From: Pseudomonadota bacterium
GTDB taxonomy: Bacteria; Bdellovibrionota; Bacteriovoracia; Bacteriovoracales; Bacteriovoracaceae
Assembly: GCA_023432655.1 (NCBI GenBank)
Contig: JAEYUK010000230.1
Coordinates: 1 to 13,364 of the forward strand
Direction: 5' to 3'
Length of the DNA stretch: 13,364 nucleotides
The notes under the pieces are model-generated. The model did not search any database. It was not told the DNA's origin and saw only the letters and a program-made list of their open reading frames with translations. Shown in pieces: positions 1 through 8,067 of this stretch. Every line of letters starts with the position of its first letter. Position 1 is the first letter of the stretch. Position numbers and translations under genes: made by a program.

Positions 1-449
1 GCGGTGTTCACATAACAGGGCGAGAACTGCGAGTGAGTAAAAGTCTCGAAACCATCGTAGGCCACATCTTCCGTGATCTTTCGAGGTTGATTTACCTTCT
101 CAAAATAAAGCGCCTGTCGCGCCATCAGTTTTAACCGATCTCGAACAGTCCCTTCGTTCACTTTTAGTAATCTCGCGATTGAATTGTTACTCATTCCATT
201 CAATGAATAATGGAGAACATTTTCTGAGAGATTGGCGAGCCTCCTTCTAAAATCCATTCGAAAAGTATTGGCCGAGAATTGCTCGAGACAACTCTTGCAT
301 TTAAACCGCTGATTACGAAAAGGCGGCTTATCCGTAAGGACAAAACCATTTTTGACATAAAACTTCGCATTCGTTCCAAAATGAAACCGACATCCAGGAT
401 TGGGACAATAAGGGGGGATCAATTCTAATTGATCGGAAGATTTACTCAT
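1..449 (-). CDS. Transposase-like zinc-ribbon/HTH protein, 3' end beyond window
   Basis: This frame is open from an ATG at 449 to the window edge: 149 complete codons and no stop. An in-frame TGA at 453-455 means no earlier start is possible. The N-terminus carries a zinc-ribbon pattern, C15-x4-C20 and C51-x2-C54, the second followed by 'EQFSANTFR'. A helix-turn-helix-like stretch follows at about residues 85-110 ('MSNNSIARLLKVNEGTVR'). At about 129-137 is 'VAYDGFETF', whose D132 would be the first acidic residue of a DDE/RNase H-like catalytic core. This layout is typical of IS1/IS1595-like transposases, which cut and join insertion-sequence ends. The rest of the core lies outside the window, so activity cannot be judged. 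No Shine-Dalgarno sequence is obvious. It lies downstream of the envelope operon's terminator and is probably transcribed separately. It could instead be a domesticated DNA-binding protein. Confidence 0.6.
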   Translation of the reverse strand, partial: MSKSSDQLELIPPYCPNPGCRFHFGTNAKFYVKNGFVLTDKPPFRNQRFKCKSCLEQFSANTFRMDFRRRLANLSENVLHYSLNGMSNNSIARLLKVNEGTVRDRLKLMARQALYFEKVNQPRKITEDVAYDGFETFTHSQFSPCYVNT

Positions 450-480
450 GGTTCACGAGTAATGAAAAAATCTCGCCAGG

Positions 481-509
481 GTTAGAGATGGATAATTATG
501 TGATTTCAA
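481..509 (-). promoter_or_regulatory. Weak candidate promoter for the transposase-like gene
   Basis: On the minus strand, TTGAAA (504-509) lies 17 bases upstream of TCTAAC (481-486), about 30 bases before the ATG at 449. The -10 match is poor. The call rests mainly on position: a terminator upstream and a separate gene downstream imply that a promoter is somewhere in 450-557. Nothing else was recognised in that gap. Confidence 0.25.
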
Positions 510-552
510 TGAGGAAAAAAGCGAAGCGTAAAAATAATGTCTAAGCGATATG

Positions 553-582
553 GAAAATAAGTGGGGATATTATCCCCACTTA
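553..582 (-). terminator. Rho-independent terminator of the Glt-like operon
   Basis: Positions 558-582 form a perfect inverted repeat with two 12-base arms around one central base (570). The core arms are AAGTGGGGATA and its complement. Read on the minus strand, the hairpin is followed by TTTTCC (557-552), a short U-tract. It begins 13 bases after the GltG-like stop codon, exactly where the operon should end. There is no T-run on the plus-strand side, so it acts in one direction only. With so short a loop the RNA would open the central base pairs, but the stem remains long. Confidence 0.75.
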
Positions 583-594
583 ACTGCGAACAAT

Positions 595-2631
595 TTAAAT
601 TTTCTTAGGATAGAAGTTCATTGGTTGTTTTACTTCTACTGTTCCTCCGCCCATTGGTTCTGGAAAGACGATTCCTCCAAGAACGTTTAAGACGCACCCA
701 CTGACGTCACGTGGAAGAGGTGTTGATCCATCAATTCCTTTTTGGGCAACGTGACCGGATGATCCAATAACGAAGTTGAGTTTAATGGTCCCTGTGGAAT
801 CAGCGCCTCTTCTTTCGAGTTCTCGCTGATAGCAACTTCTGAATTGTGGTAAGAATTCAAGAAGGCGCTGACGAATCACGTCGGGATCCATGGAGCCTAA
901 TACGACGGTGCTGGATGGAATACCGGCGGTAAAGATGGCCCGTTTAGCAGAGAGACCTTCGGCACCTTTTGATTCACCTAATTCACCGACAGTGGCACCC
1001 ACCAGGCTTCCTTGGTTTGTTGCCATGTCTGCTGTTTTAATACTACCTGTGCCTGAGCTTACGCCAGAAACAGCTCCAACCATTCCGCCACTGCCAGGGC
1101 TTCCGCCAATTGCTTTGGTTTGCACACCTGTGAGTGATCCTCCCTTAGCAACTAAGGAGCTCACGGAACTTGAGAAGTCGGCAGATTTATAAACTTCTAC
1201 ATGACCTTGAGTTTTTGCCTGGTACTGTGATTGAGCAACCGGGGTTTTGGCCGATGGCATAGGAGACTGAGAAGGCTGGGTGGCCTTAGCTACAGGCGGA
1301 GCGGCTTTAGGGGCCGGAGTTTTGACTGGCTCAGTCCCCTGTTTAACAACTTTTTTCTCTGTCGCTGTTTTTTTACCAGGATCAGGCTTTTTGCTTTGAT
1401 CTTTGGTCTGAACAATATCAGGTTTTTTTACATCGGGTTTCTTTTGAGTATCAGTTGATTTCTCTACAGCAGGGCGATCAGGAGCTTTCTGAGCAACCTT
1501 CGGGGCATTCTCCGTTTTTTCTACTGCTTTATTCTTGGAGACGGTAAGTGGCTGTTTATAAAGAATTGTGGCAAGACGCTCAGGTGCGAGTTCATCTTTT
1601 TTCTCATCCTCTGGAACCTCAATTAAATTCATTCCAACAGAAAACAACCCAACAAAGATAAGAATCATAGCAAGGTATTTTCTGAAGTCTTCATCACGCT
1701 TAAGGATAGGGGCTGGAGCAACCTTTGGAGGAGCAGCAACATTCCTTACAAAAATTTGTAAATCATCCTTTTGAAGCCTAAGTAAATCCTGGCCCGTAAG
1801 TTCGATACTTGTTCCTACATGACCGGTATCTTTTTTCTTATCTGAAAGGAGGAAAACACCAAATCCAGGGACAGTGTAAACAACAGCGGAACCTCCTCTT
1901 ACATCAACAAATGGAAACTTTTCAGTTTTACCAAGATAAGGAAATTCCAGTTCATCGTTTTTAGTTAGGACTCCAGAAATGAAATAGGTCGATTTTCCCT
2001 CAGGGAGATAATCCACGCTAAAAATTTGGTCTTTAAATAAAATAATGACTTCCACGGCTTGTTTTGTGGATTCATATTTAAATATTGGGTAAAGCTGGTC
2101 CTGATCCTCAAAAATATATTCTGAAAACTCTGCTTTGGGGTCAGCGGCCAATGGGTAAATAATAGATGGCACATCTGATGTTACTGGTGGAGCTACTTTA
2201 GGGAGCGCCTTCGGTTCGGCAGGCATCGCCGGCATCATAGGTGGAATTTTTACCGAGGCAGAACCATAAACGGGTTCCAGAGTATCTAGTACTGGAGGTA
2301 GTGCTTCTTCTGGCACATAGGATTGGAACTCAAATTCAACATCTGCTAGTCGAAAAAAATCACCCTCATGAATTTCTTTCACAATAACTTTGTCATCATT
2401 AACAAAGGTACCATTCGTAGAATTCATATCATAGATAACTGCTTTATCATCAAAGACTTCTAAGACGGCATGAACGGCCGAAACGGAATCATGATTTACG
2501 ATAAGATCGCAACTTTCTGTTCGGCCTAAAAGGTATCTACCCTTACCAAATACTCCACCCTGTGTTTTGGCATTAGCCTTTGTGGACCTAAGTTCAAACA
2601 TCCTGGGTTTTTTATTTTTTTCTAATTCCAC
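595..2631 (-). CDS. gltG: GltG/PglI-like FHA, transmembrane and AgmX/PglI C-terminal protein
   Basis: This 678-residue protein would link a cytoplasmic phospho-signal to a periplasmic machine. Residues about 25-105 form an FHA domain with its phosphothreonine-binding signature intact: G36-R37, S51-x-x-H54, N73-G74. A conserved but unrecognised domain covers about 160-300. One transmembrane helix follows at about 318-338 ('LAMILIFVGLFSVGM'), then a Lys/Pro/Ala-rich linker (about 360-470) like that of TonB, a Gly/Ser-rich stretch (about 495-560), and a C-terminal domain (about 575-677) containing 'FLPQFRSCYQREL' and 'GTIKLNFVIGSSGHV'. That last domain is the AgmX/PglI type shared by Myxococcus GltG and GltJ. 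FHA plus one TM points to GltG, because GltJ carries zinc-ribbon and GYF domains instead. The start is GTG, supported by the preceding ribosome-binding site. It is the last gene of the operon, 9 bases after the GltF-like gene. A paralogous NfsG role is equally possible. Confidence 0.85.
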   Translation of the reverse strand: MELEKNKKPRMFELRSTKANAKTQGGVFGKGRYLLGRTESCDLIVNHDSVSAVHAVLEVFDDKAVIYDMNSTNGTFVNDDKVIVKEIHEGDFFRLADVEFEFQSYVPEEALPPVLDTLEPVYGSASVKIPPMMPAMPAEPKALPKVAPPVTSDVPSIIYPLAADPKAEFSEYIFEDQDQLYPIFKYESTKQAVEVIILFKDQIFSVDYLPEGKSTYFISGVLTKNDELEFPYLGKTEKFPFVDVRGGSAVVYTVPGFGVFLLSDKKKDTGHVGTSIELTGQDLLRLQKDDLQIFVRNVAAPPKVAPAPILKRDEDFRKYLAMILIFVGLFSVGMNLIEVPEDEKKDELAPERLATILYKQPLTVSKNKAVEKTENAPKVAQKAPDRPAVEKSTDTQKKPDVKKPDIVQTKDQSKKPDPGKKTATEKKVVKQGTEPVKTPAPKAAPPVAKATQPSQSPMPSAKTPVAQSQYQAKTQGHVEVYKSADFSSSVSSLVAKGGSLTGVQTKAIGGSPGSGGMVGAVSGVSSGTGSIKTADMATNQGSLVGATVGELGESKGAEGLSAKRAIFTAGIPSSTVVLGSMDPDVIRQRLLEFLPQFRSCYQRELERRGADSTGTIKLNFVIGSSGHVAQKGIDGSTPLPRDVSGCVLNVLGGIVFPEPMGGGTVEVKQPMNFYPKKI

Positions 2632-2636
2632 AGCGA

Positions 2637-2642
2637 TCCCCT
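2637..2642 (-). promoter_or_regulatory. Ribosome-binding site deciding the GTG start of gltG
   Basis: AGGGGA sits 5 bases before the GTG at 2629-2631 and overlaps the TAG stop of the upstream GltF-like gene. The first internal ATG (codon 11) has an AGG directly against it, too close to serve as a ribosome-binding site. The GTG start with translational coupling to the upstream gene is therefore preferred. Confidence 0.6.
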
Positions 2643-2892
2643 AGCGAATGCCTTCAATGGCTTTATTCATTTCTTTATTAAAATTTTTACGTTCAGGAAG
2701 TTTATTAGAGAATTCCTTTCTCAACCTCGGTGATATAGAAATGTCACCAGGTGAGCCCGCTTCTCCTTCAACTCCGATTTCTTCAAAGTCAAATTTTTCA
2801 AACTTTTTGTATTCGTAACGAACATTCCCCTTCTGTTGTGCAAACACGGATGCCGTCGACAGTAAAAAGAGTAGTGTTATTAAAAATTTCAT
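2641..2892 (-). CDS. gltF: Small secreted GltF-like protein
   Basis: An 83-residue protein with a clear Sec signal peptide ('MKFLITLLFLLSTASVFA', likely cut after A18), leaving a mature periplasmic protein of about 65 residues. The mature part has 'KFDFEEIGVEGE', a 'SPGD' turn and a basic C-terminus 'RKNFNKEMNKAIEGIR'. From memory, small deltaproteobacterial proteins next to TonB/ExbB-like or gliding genes share an acidic DFE-x-EGE segment and a C-terminal LR-x-(D/N)FN-x-EM motif; this match is recalled, not searched. No enzymatic residues are visible. The GltF name rests mostly on position: it lies between the GltE- and GltG-like genes, as in the Myxococcus order gltD-gltE-gltF-gltG. Its ATG shares ATGA with the stop of gltE, and AGGGG lies 7 bases upstream of the start. 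In Myxococcus GltF is a periplasmic component of the gliding complex. Confidence 0.6.
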   Translation of the reverse strand: MKFLITLLFLLSTASVFAQQKGNVRYEYKKFEKFDFEEIGVEGEAGSPGDISISPRLRKEFSNKLPERKNFNKEMNKAIEGIR

Positions 2893-3785
2893 TCTTTTGC
2901 CCCTAATTGAGATCTGATAACTGCATAGTATTCCTGGAGTTCAGATGTTCTGGGTTTGTCTATCGCATTGAAAACTTTCTGAGCGTTATTCACGTCATTT
3001 AATTTTTTAAGTGTCATAGCAAGGTTCAGACCGACTTCTGCCAACTGCCACTGTTTCTGCGGGATTTTTTGATAGTAACTCAAAGCTTGTCGGTAATCAG
3101 ACTGGAGGAAATAGGCAGTTGCAATCGCATTTAATAAGTCCACATCTGCCGGTGACTCTCTTAGAAGACTTTGGAAAATGGGTAATGCTGAATCGACAAG
3201 TCCATATTTCAAATAGAGTTTTCCAAGATTGTATCTAGGAGTTTTTGCGAACTTATTTTGCTTATTGGCCCGTTCGAAAGCAACTTGCGCTTTTTGATCC
3301 TGCCCTTCCCGGGCATACAGGACGCCAATATTATTTAAGGCGGGAACGTAATTCTTCTGAACTTCCAGGGCCTTATTGTAGAATAGCAGAGCCTTTCTAG
3401 GAGCAGAATTATTCAAATGACAATTGGCCACCTGGTTCCAGTAAGTAGGAATCTTTTGGTACTTATCAAAGTTTTTTGTGGCAACCGCAAAGGCGCCATC
3501 AAAATCCCGACGGGAACATCGTACAGCGATATCAACTAAAGGATCTGTGCTGATATTAATCGTTTTAAGTTCCTCAGGGGTGAAACGATCTAAAGTTTCA
3601 TCCTGAAGCGCAGGACTCAAACCGGCCGTTACACCTGAATAATAATCAGGCAAATCACTGCGAGAAAGGGCCGCTTCTTTTTTAAATGATTCATTTGTAA
3701 TAGATGGTGTCGTCTCTTTCTTGGAGCTATCTTTGGTATTAGAACAAGCGACCAGAAAGAATAATGGTATGAGTGCTAATTTCAT
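2889..3785 (-). CDS. gltE: GltE/AglT-like TPR lipoprotein
   Basis: A 298-residue lipoprotein. The signal peptide ends in the lipobox L-V-A-C with the lipidated cysteine at residue 14. Ser and Asn follow it, so no Asp retention signal is present and sorting to the outer membrane is expected. After a spacer of about 95 residues come roughly five TPR units (about 113-146, 147-180, 181-214, 215-244, 247-277) with consensus positions such as 'ALNNIGVLYAREGQDQKA' and 'AIATAYFLQSDYRQAL'. TPRs mediate protein-protein contacts. In Myxococcus, GltE (AglT) is the outer-membrane TPR lipoprotein of the gliding complex, and NfsE is its sporulation counterpart. Length, lipobox and place between the GltD- and GltF-like genes agree. 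The start codon overlaps the upstream stop (ATGA), and a full AGGAGG at 3792-3797 lies 6 bases before the ATG, the strongest ribosome-binding site in the operon. Confidence 0.85.
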   Translation of the reverse strand: MKLALIPLFFLVACSNTKDSSKKETTPSITNESFKKEAALSRSDLPDYYSGVTAGLSPALQDETLDRFTPEELKTINISTDPLVDIAVRCSRRDFDGAFAVATKNFDKYQKIPTYWNQVANCHLNNSAPRKALLFYNKALEVQKNYVPALNNIGVLYAREGQDQKAQVAFERANKQNKFAKTPRYNLGKLYLKYGLVDSALPIFQSLLRESPADVDLLNAIATAYFLQSDYRQALSYYQKIPQKQWQLAEVGLNLAMTLKKLNDVNNAQKVFNAIDKPRTSELQEYYAVIRSQLGAKE

Positions 3786-6652
3786 TTTTTGCCTCCTCGA
3801 TCCATGAGGACTGCTTCTTTTTCTGTGTAATACCTTTTAAAACTTTCCAGTTCAGAATAAAGGACCGAGTAATTAGAAAAAGAGAGGATACTATTTTTAT
3901 AGATCAAGTTCTTAATCTCACGACGTTGTTTATTAGCATTTTGAAGTATCGGTCGATGCACTTCGGCCATGGCCTTTTGAAAGCTCGCAACATACTCAGG
4001 AGCTTTGCCCTCTGGGACAAAAGCTTTTAGCTCGTTACCAAACTTCTCATAAGCTTCAATGACATATTTATAGGCCTCAACAATCCCCTTCCCTGAACCA
4101 ACTTTCTGGATGGCATTCACATCAGAGGTCATTTGATCAAGAATTTGAAGCTTTTGTTTAACAGCACTGTTAAAGACGGCTTCTGGGAATTTCAGTTCTA
4201 CTTTGTCCAGCCGCGCTTTCTTTTCAAGAACAGAGGAGAGCATTCTGGAGGAAATCAGATCCAATGCCTCGACAGGAATATCAAGTTTCTGAGCACGGGC
4301 CTGCTCATAGAAGCGTGTTTGTTTTTGATAAACAGCTTGAGCCTCTTGCTCACTTCCAATTGACCGATACTGAGTCCTTAATTCTTCATAGGGAACAATT
4401 AGAGCTGGTGCATTCTTTGAATTTTTCTCTAGATCAGAAATTGTCTTTTCGTAGGCTTCCCAACGACGCTCTCGAGCGAGATCTTTCAGAATTTCAAAAG
4501 ACACTTCGGATATGGCCGCATCCTGAACGTGGCATTGCTTGCCGAAATCCTTGATCTCCATAGCTTTTTCGACATCACCATTAGATAGAGCAATAAAAGC
4601 CGCATTTTTGTAGGCGACCACTTTATTGGATGAGTTTTGATTGCAAAGCTTTGCCAACATCCGATGTGAAAGATCAGATGACTGAGCAAACTGCTGTCTT
4701 AAAAATAGTCCCGCAGCAATACTAAGGAACGAATCCGAAAACTTGGCAACATCGCTCACTTCCATATCTTTCAGAGCGATCGTTGACCATTGGTAGCTTT
4801 TTTGTGTCTCACCAAGTTCGTAATAGAGAGCGGCAAGATTATAAGAAGCGTTAACTTTGGCCTTAGGAGTACTTTCATCAGAATCATAAATTTGATGATA
4901 GCCCTGAAGGGCAACTGCTTTATCCCCTTTATCAAGAGATTGTTGGACCCCTTCAATTTGAATTTTAGTCATAAGACTTCTTAGAGCATTGGCATACTTC
5001 TTAGAAACCTTAAACTCACCGTTATTGATTCTTCCGACATAGGCCTTAACTTTGCCGTAATCTTTTTTCTCACGGTAATATTCCATCACCTTGGCCAGCA
5101 TCGCTTCTTGAGTCTTAAAATCTTGTGGAAAAGATTTTGCATAATCGGCCAGCGTTTGCTCAGCTCCAGCAATATCCTTTAGATCATATTGTGAGTTAAA
5201 TAGCTTAACGTAAATTGTTTTGGCCCGCTCAGACTTCTTATCCACTGATAAGTATCGACTATATACGGGAACATAGTATTTATTTTGGGTTTTCTTATTT
5301 AAAGATGGCTGGCCCAGTGCCGATAACATCCCCTCTAAATTTTGATTAACAAGCTTACTATCATTCGCAGTTTTGGCCCCATCAAATGATTCTATATATA
5401 GGGACAACGACTTCGCATAGAGACCAGTCGCATAGGCCGTCTCAGCCTGGTAAAAGATTTTTTCTGAACGTCCCTTAGGATCTAGTTCTGCGGCTAAAGC
5501 AAAGTAGGCCATTGCCTCATTGGCCTTCTGCCTTCTTGCCTTTGGCACACTCTGATAAACCTTAGACGTTGTGGCCTTCTGAAGTTCTGCGGCCTGTTTA
5601 TTCACCTGAAAGGATAAGCGATCAAACTGAGATTTTTCTAAAGGGTGCTTCTTATGAATGGCCACCAGCTCTTTAGAAGCGGCGAGATGCTGAGGGTTCC
5701 GGTTAAATTTCTCGAAGATATTAAGCTGGGCCAGAATAATTTCGTTAATTCTTTTTTGGTCTTTTTCTGACTTTTTAACCTGGTCTAAAAGCTTTTCAGC
5801 TTGCTCAAATCGCCCTTGTGCCACAATAGCGTTGGCAATACGGATGAATTGTTCAGTGTAATTTAGTTTTATTCCTTCATAAAATCTAACGGCATCATCC
5901 ATCCTCTTCGCATCGACATAAAAGATACCAATATCTCTTTCAACACTTGATCTCATGTCCACGTATTTACCGCTTCGACTTTTTTGATGCACTTCCAGCA
6001 TTAAAGAGATGGCCCTATCGTAATTACGAACTCGGTAATAAGACCACGCCAGATTAAAAGCATCTCGGGTCCACCACTTCTCATCGAGTTTTCCCACTGA
6101 CGCTTCATAGAGAGGAATGGCCTCTTTGTACTTATGATCGTGATAGTAATAATCGGCAAGAGCGAGTCTAGACTTCGCCAGTATCTTTGGGTCTTTTGAA
6201 GAACGCGAAGCCAGCCCAAAATATTTCTGAGCTAACTTTTTATTTCCCAATTCTTGATAGTTGTAGGCCAGGATGTAATGAACATCTCCAATATTTTTAT
6301 ATTTAGGAAATCTCTTTTCAACTAATAAAGAAACTTTATTGGCTTCCTGAAATAATTTTGATGACCTGGCAAAAAAATCATTTTTATTAACAGTTTTTCT
6401 TTGCTCAACAGGGATGGCCAGATATTGTTCGTTCTCCATTTCCCGATAGAGGCGAGCCTTTTCCAGATTCAATTCGGCCATCCGAAAAAGAGTGTCCGGA
6501 ACTTTATTGTTTTGTTGTTTCGAGAGCCGTGTAACCTCGGCCAACTCCTCGTCAACAATACCAATAATCTTGCGGCGACGTTCATCTATAGAAAGTTTCG
6601 CAGCGAAAGCTGATTGAAAAATAATTAGAAACAGTAAAAGATGCTTTAACAT
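3782..6652 (-). CDS. gltD: GltD/AgmU-like long periplasmic TPR protein
   Basis: A 956-residue exported protein. The signal peptide 'MLKHLLLFLIIFQSAFA' is likely cut after A17. The mature chain is almost entirely helical TPR-like repeats from about residue 50 to 830, for example 'VHYILAYNYQELGNKKLAQKYF' shortened here to its core YILAYNYQELGNKKLA, and 'AFNLAWSYYRVRNYDRAI'. The C-terminal 100 residues include 'AYKYVIEAYEKFGNEL', a Pro-Glu-Gly turn and a further helical stretch, similar in pattern to the conserved end of AgmU-like proteins as I recall it. It would act as a large periplasmic scaffold between the inner-membrane GltG-like and outer-membrane components. Myxococcus AgmU/GltD is somewhat longer, about 1,200 residues. 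No catalytic motif is visible. The start overlaps the end of the GltC-like gene by 7 bases, with GAGG 5-6 bases upstream of the ATG. NfsD is the paralogous alternative. Confidence 0.8.
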   Translation of the reverse strand: MLKHLLLFLIIFQSAFAAKLSIDERRRKIIGIVDEELAEVTRLSKQQNNKVPDTLFRMAELNLEKARLYREMENEQYLAIPVEQRKTVNKNDFFARSSKLFQEANKVSLLVEKRFPKYKNIGDVHYILAYNYQELGNKKLAQKYFGLASRSSKDPKILAKSRLALADYYYHDHKYKEAIPLYEASVGKLDEKWWTRDAFNLAWSYYRVRNYDRAISLMLEVHQKSRSGKYVDMRSSVERDIGIFYVDAKRMDDAVRFYEGIKLNYTEQFIRIANAIVAQGRFEQAEKLLDQVKKSEKDQKRINEIILAQLNIFEKFNRNPQHLAASKELVAIHKKHPLEKSQFDRLSFQVNKQAAELQKATTSKVYQSVPKARRQKANEAMAYFALAAELDPKGRSEKIFYQAETAYATGLYAKSLSLYIESFDGAKTANDSKLVNQNLEGMLSALGQPSLNKKTQNKYYVPVYSRYLSVDKKSERAKTIYVKLFNSQYDLKDIAGAEQTLADYAKSFPQDFKTQEAMLAKVMEYYREKKDYGKVKAYVGRINNGEFKVSKKYANALRSLMTKIQIEGVQQSLDKGDKAVALQGYHQIYDSDESTPKAKVNASYNLAALYYELGETQKSYQWSTIALKDMEVSDVAKFSDSFLSIAAGLFLRQQFAQSSDLSHRMLAKLCNQNSSNKVVAYKNAAFIALSNGDVEKAMEIKDFGKQCHVQDAAISEVSFEILKDLARERRWEAYEKTISDLEKNSKNAPALIVPYEELRTQYRSIGSEQEAQAVYQKQTRFYEQARAQKLDIPVEALDLISSRMLSSVLEKKARLDKVELKFPEAVFNSAVKQKLQILDQMTSDVNAIQKVGSGKGIVEAYKYVIEAYEKFGNELKAFVPEGKAPEYVASFQKAMAEVHRPILQNANKQRREIKNLIYKNSILSFSNYSVLYSELESFKRYYTEKEAVLMDRGGKK

Positions 6653-8052
6653 TCAGACCTCAAGGCAAAGACATAATCCCCTAGTTCATCGGCCCAGAAC
6701 TCTCCATTAAAAGTCCAGAAGTACTGCTTATCGTTTCTTTCAATGTATTTTACATCACCACGTTTTTTACCGGGCGCTACATCTGTTTGATAAAGACGCT
6801 CTTTTCTTTGTGCCAGCACTTCAAGTTTAATGTAACTCATGCCCTGAAAAGCACTATATAGTTCAGCATACTTATTAACCATCCCTGCGCGAATATAGGC
6901 CCCAAGTGTGGTACGGTATTCCTCGGCCAAAGTTCTCACATTCTTAATGAGAGCTTCCCGCATCCCACTTTTGGGTCTCTTTCTGAGTTCGTTATACTCA
7001 CTAAGGGACGCAAGTAAGGCACCCTTCATTTCAAGGAAAGCACCATCTCTTCTGATGGATTTTAGAATATGATCAATTAACGGCTGAGGGGAGGCCTTGT
7101 TTTCTTCATGGTCGGCCATCAAATTGTAATAAAAACGATAATCTTTTTTACGGGCCAAGAGGAACTGTCTTAATTCCCTCGAAGGCTTCAATAGTTCGCT
7201 GTAGAACTCATCAACTGTTTTGTTTGCATCCTCATACAAACACATCTTCATATAGGACAGGGCCTTAAGGACTTCCGTTTCTGGCTTGAAGATAAAATCA
7301 AAAACAGGTGCTTTATACGAAATAAGCTTACCTAAAGTACGATTATAGTTTCTCTGATAATAACTATTCCACGCTTCCTCGAACAAGATTTCCGGCCACA
7401 CAAAAGACTCTTTAGGGATATCTAGGTAAGTGAGATCAGCTTTCTTAAAATCCTTCGAAGCAAACTGAACTCGGGCAAGACCCGCAATGCAGTAGTCACG
7501 ATTAATGACTAATTGATCTCTCTGGGCACTAGTTCCCTGGTTCATTCTCTTCTGCGAAAAACTCACGCATTCTTTAAAGTTACTTTCAGCTTCTTCAGGT
7601 TTATTAAGATGGGAGTAAAGTGTGCCCTTTAAATGAGCAATGAATGGATAGGCAGTATGATCTGCACTAACATTAGAGATCTCTTTTAGGGCCTGCCCAT
7701 ATTGTTCCTGTTTGAGGAGCCTTTTGGCCAGAATGTATTTAATATTGCCAGATTGAGAGCGGCTTAGAATATTCTCTGGTAAAGATTCAAAGGGTTTTAC
7801 ACCCGTGTGGTAAAGAACGGTGTCCAAGGCTTCTTCCATTTCAGAGTCCAGACTCTTGTTGTTCTTTACAATGTAATCTTTGATCCACGGAACTACTGAA
7901 TAGTAGTGCCCGCTATTGACCAATTCAATAATCGTGCGGCGATATCCACTTAAAGATATAGAGCCTTTACCATACTGACGTTCGGCCGACTCATACGAGG
8001 ACCAGGCAGTGGGAATAATTAATACCGAAGCTAATAAAATTTTTGAGAACAT
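6646..8052 (-). CDS. gltC: GltC-like periplasmic TPR protein
   Basis: A 468-residue exported protein. The signal peptide 'MFSKILLASVLIIPTAWS' is probably cut after S18. The central part has divergent TPR-like helices, seen in 'ILAKRLLKQEQYGQALKEI', 'LARVQFASKDFKKADLTYL' and 'FEEAWNSYYQRNYNRTLGKL'. The C-terminus carries a W-x-F-x-G-E-x-W-x-D-E-L-G-x-Y motif at about residues 446-460, which I recall as a hallmark of GltC/NfsC-type proteins. In Myxococcus GltC is a periplasmic TPR protein that works with the GltA/GltB barrels near the outer membrane. Here it directly follows the barrel gene (15-base gap), which fits. A good ribosome-binding site, AAGGAGA, lies 6-7 bases before the ATG. It is shorter than Myxococcus GltC as I remember it (about 670 residues), so the repeat region may be reduced. 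It contains no enzyme signature. Confidence 0.75.
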   Translation of the reverse strand: MFSKILLASVLIIPTAWSSYESAERQYGKGSISLSGYRRTIIELVNSGHYYSVVPWIKDYIVKNNKSLDSEMEEALDTVLYHTGVKPFESLPENILSRSQSGNIKYILAKRLLKQEQYGQALKEISNVSADHTAYPFIAHLKGTLYSHLNKPEEAESNFKECVSFSQKRMNQGTSAQRDQLVINRDYCIAGLARVQFASKDFKKADLTYLDIPKESFVWPEILFEEAWNSYYQRNYNRTLGKLISYKAPVFDFIFKPETEVLKALSYMKMCLYEDANKTVDEFYSELLKPSRELRQFLLARKKDYRFYYNLMADHEENKASPQPLIDHILKSIRRDGAFLEMKGALLASLSEYNELRKRPKSGMREALIKNVRTLAEEYRTTLGAYIRAGMVNKYAELYSAFQGMSYIKLEVLAQRKERLYQTDVAPGKKRGDVKYIERNDKQYFWTFNGEFWADELGDYVFALRSEC

Positions 8053-8067
8053 CCGTGTTCTCCTTTC

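Noticed and set aside
558..582. Perfect palindrome as an insertion-sequence end or protein-binding site
   Set aside because: A T-run follows on the minus strand only and the position is 13 bases after the operon's last stop, so a terminator explains it better. No second copy was seen in the window.
890..1192. Open frame of 100 codons on the plus strand
   Set aside because: It lies antisense to the Gly/Ser-rich and C-terminal parts of the GltG-like gene. Its proline- and threonine-rich product mirrors that composition, and it shows no domain or credible start.
595..2631. Assignment as GltJ/AgmX
   Set aside because: The C-terminal domain is shared with GltJ, but the N-terminus is an FHA domain without zinc-ribbon cysteines or a GYF domain, which fits GltG.
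4264..4554. Open frame of 96 codons on the plus strand
   Set aside because: It is antisense to the TPR region of the GltD-like gene, has no recognisable motif, and the minus-strand gene is well supported by signal peptide, repeats and operon position.
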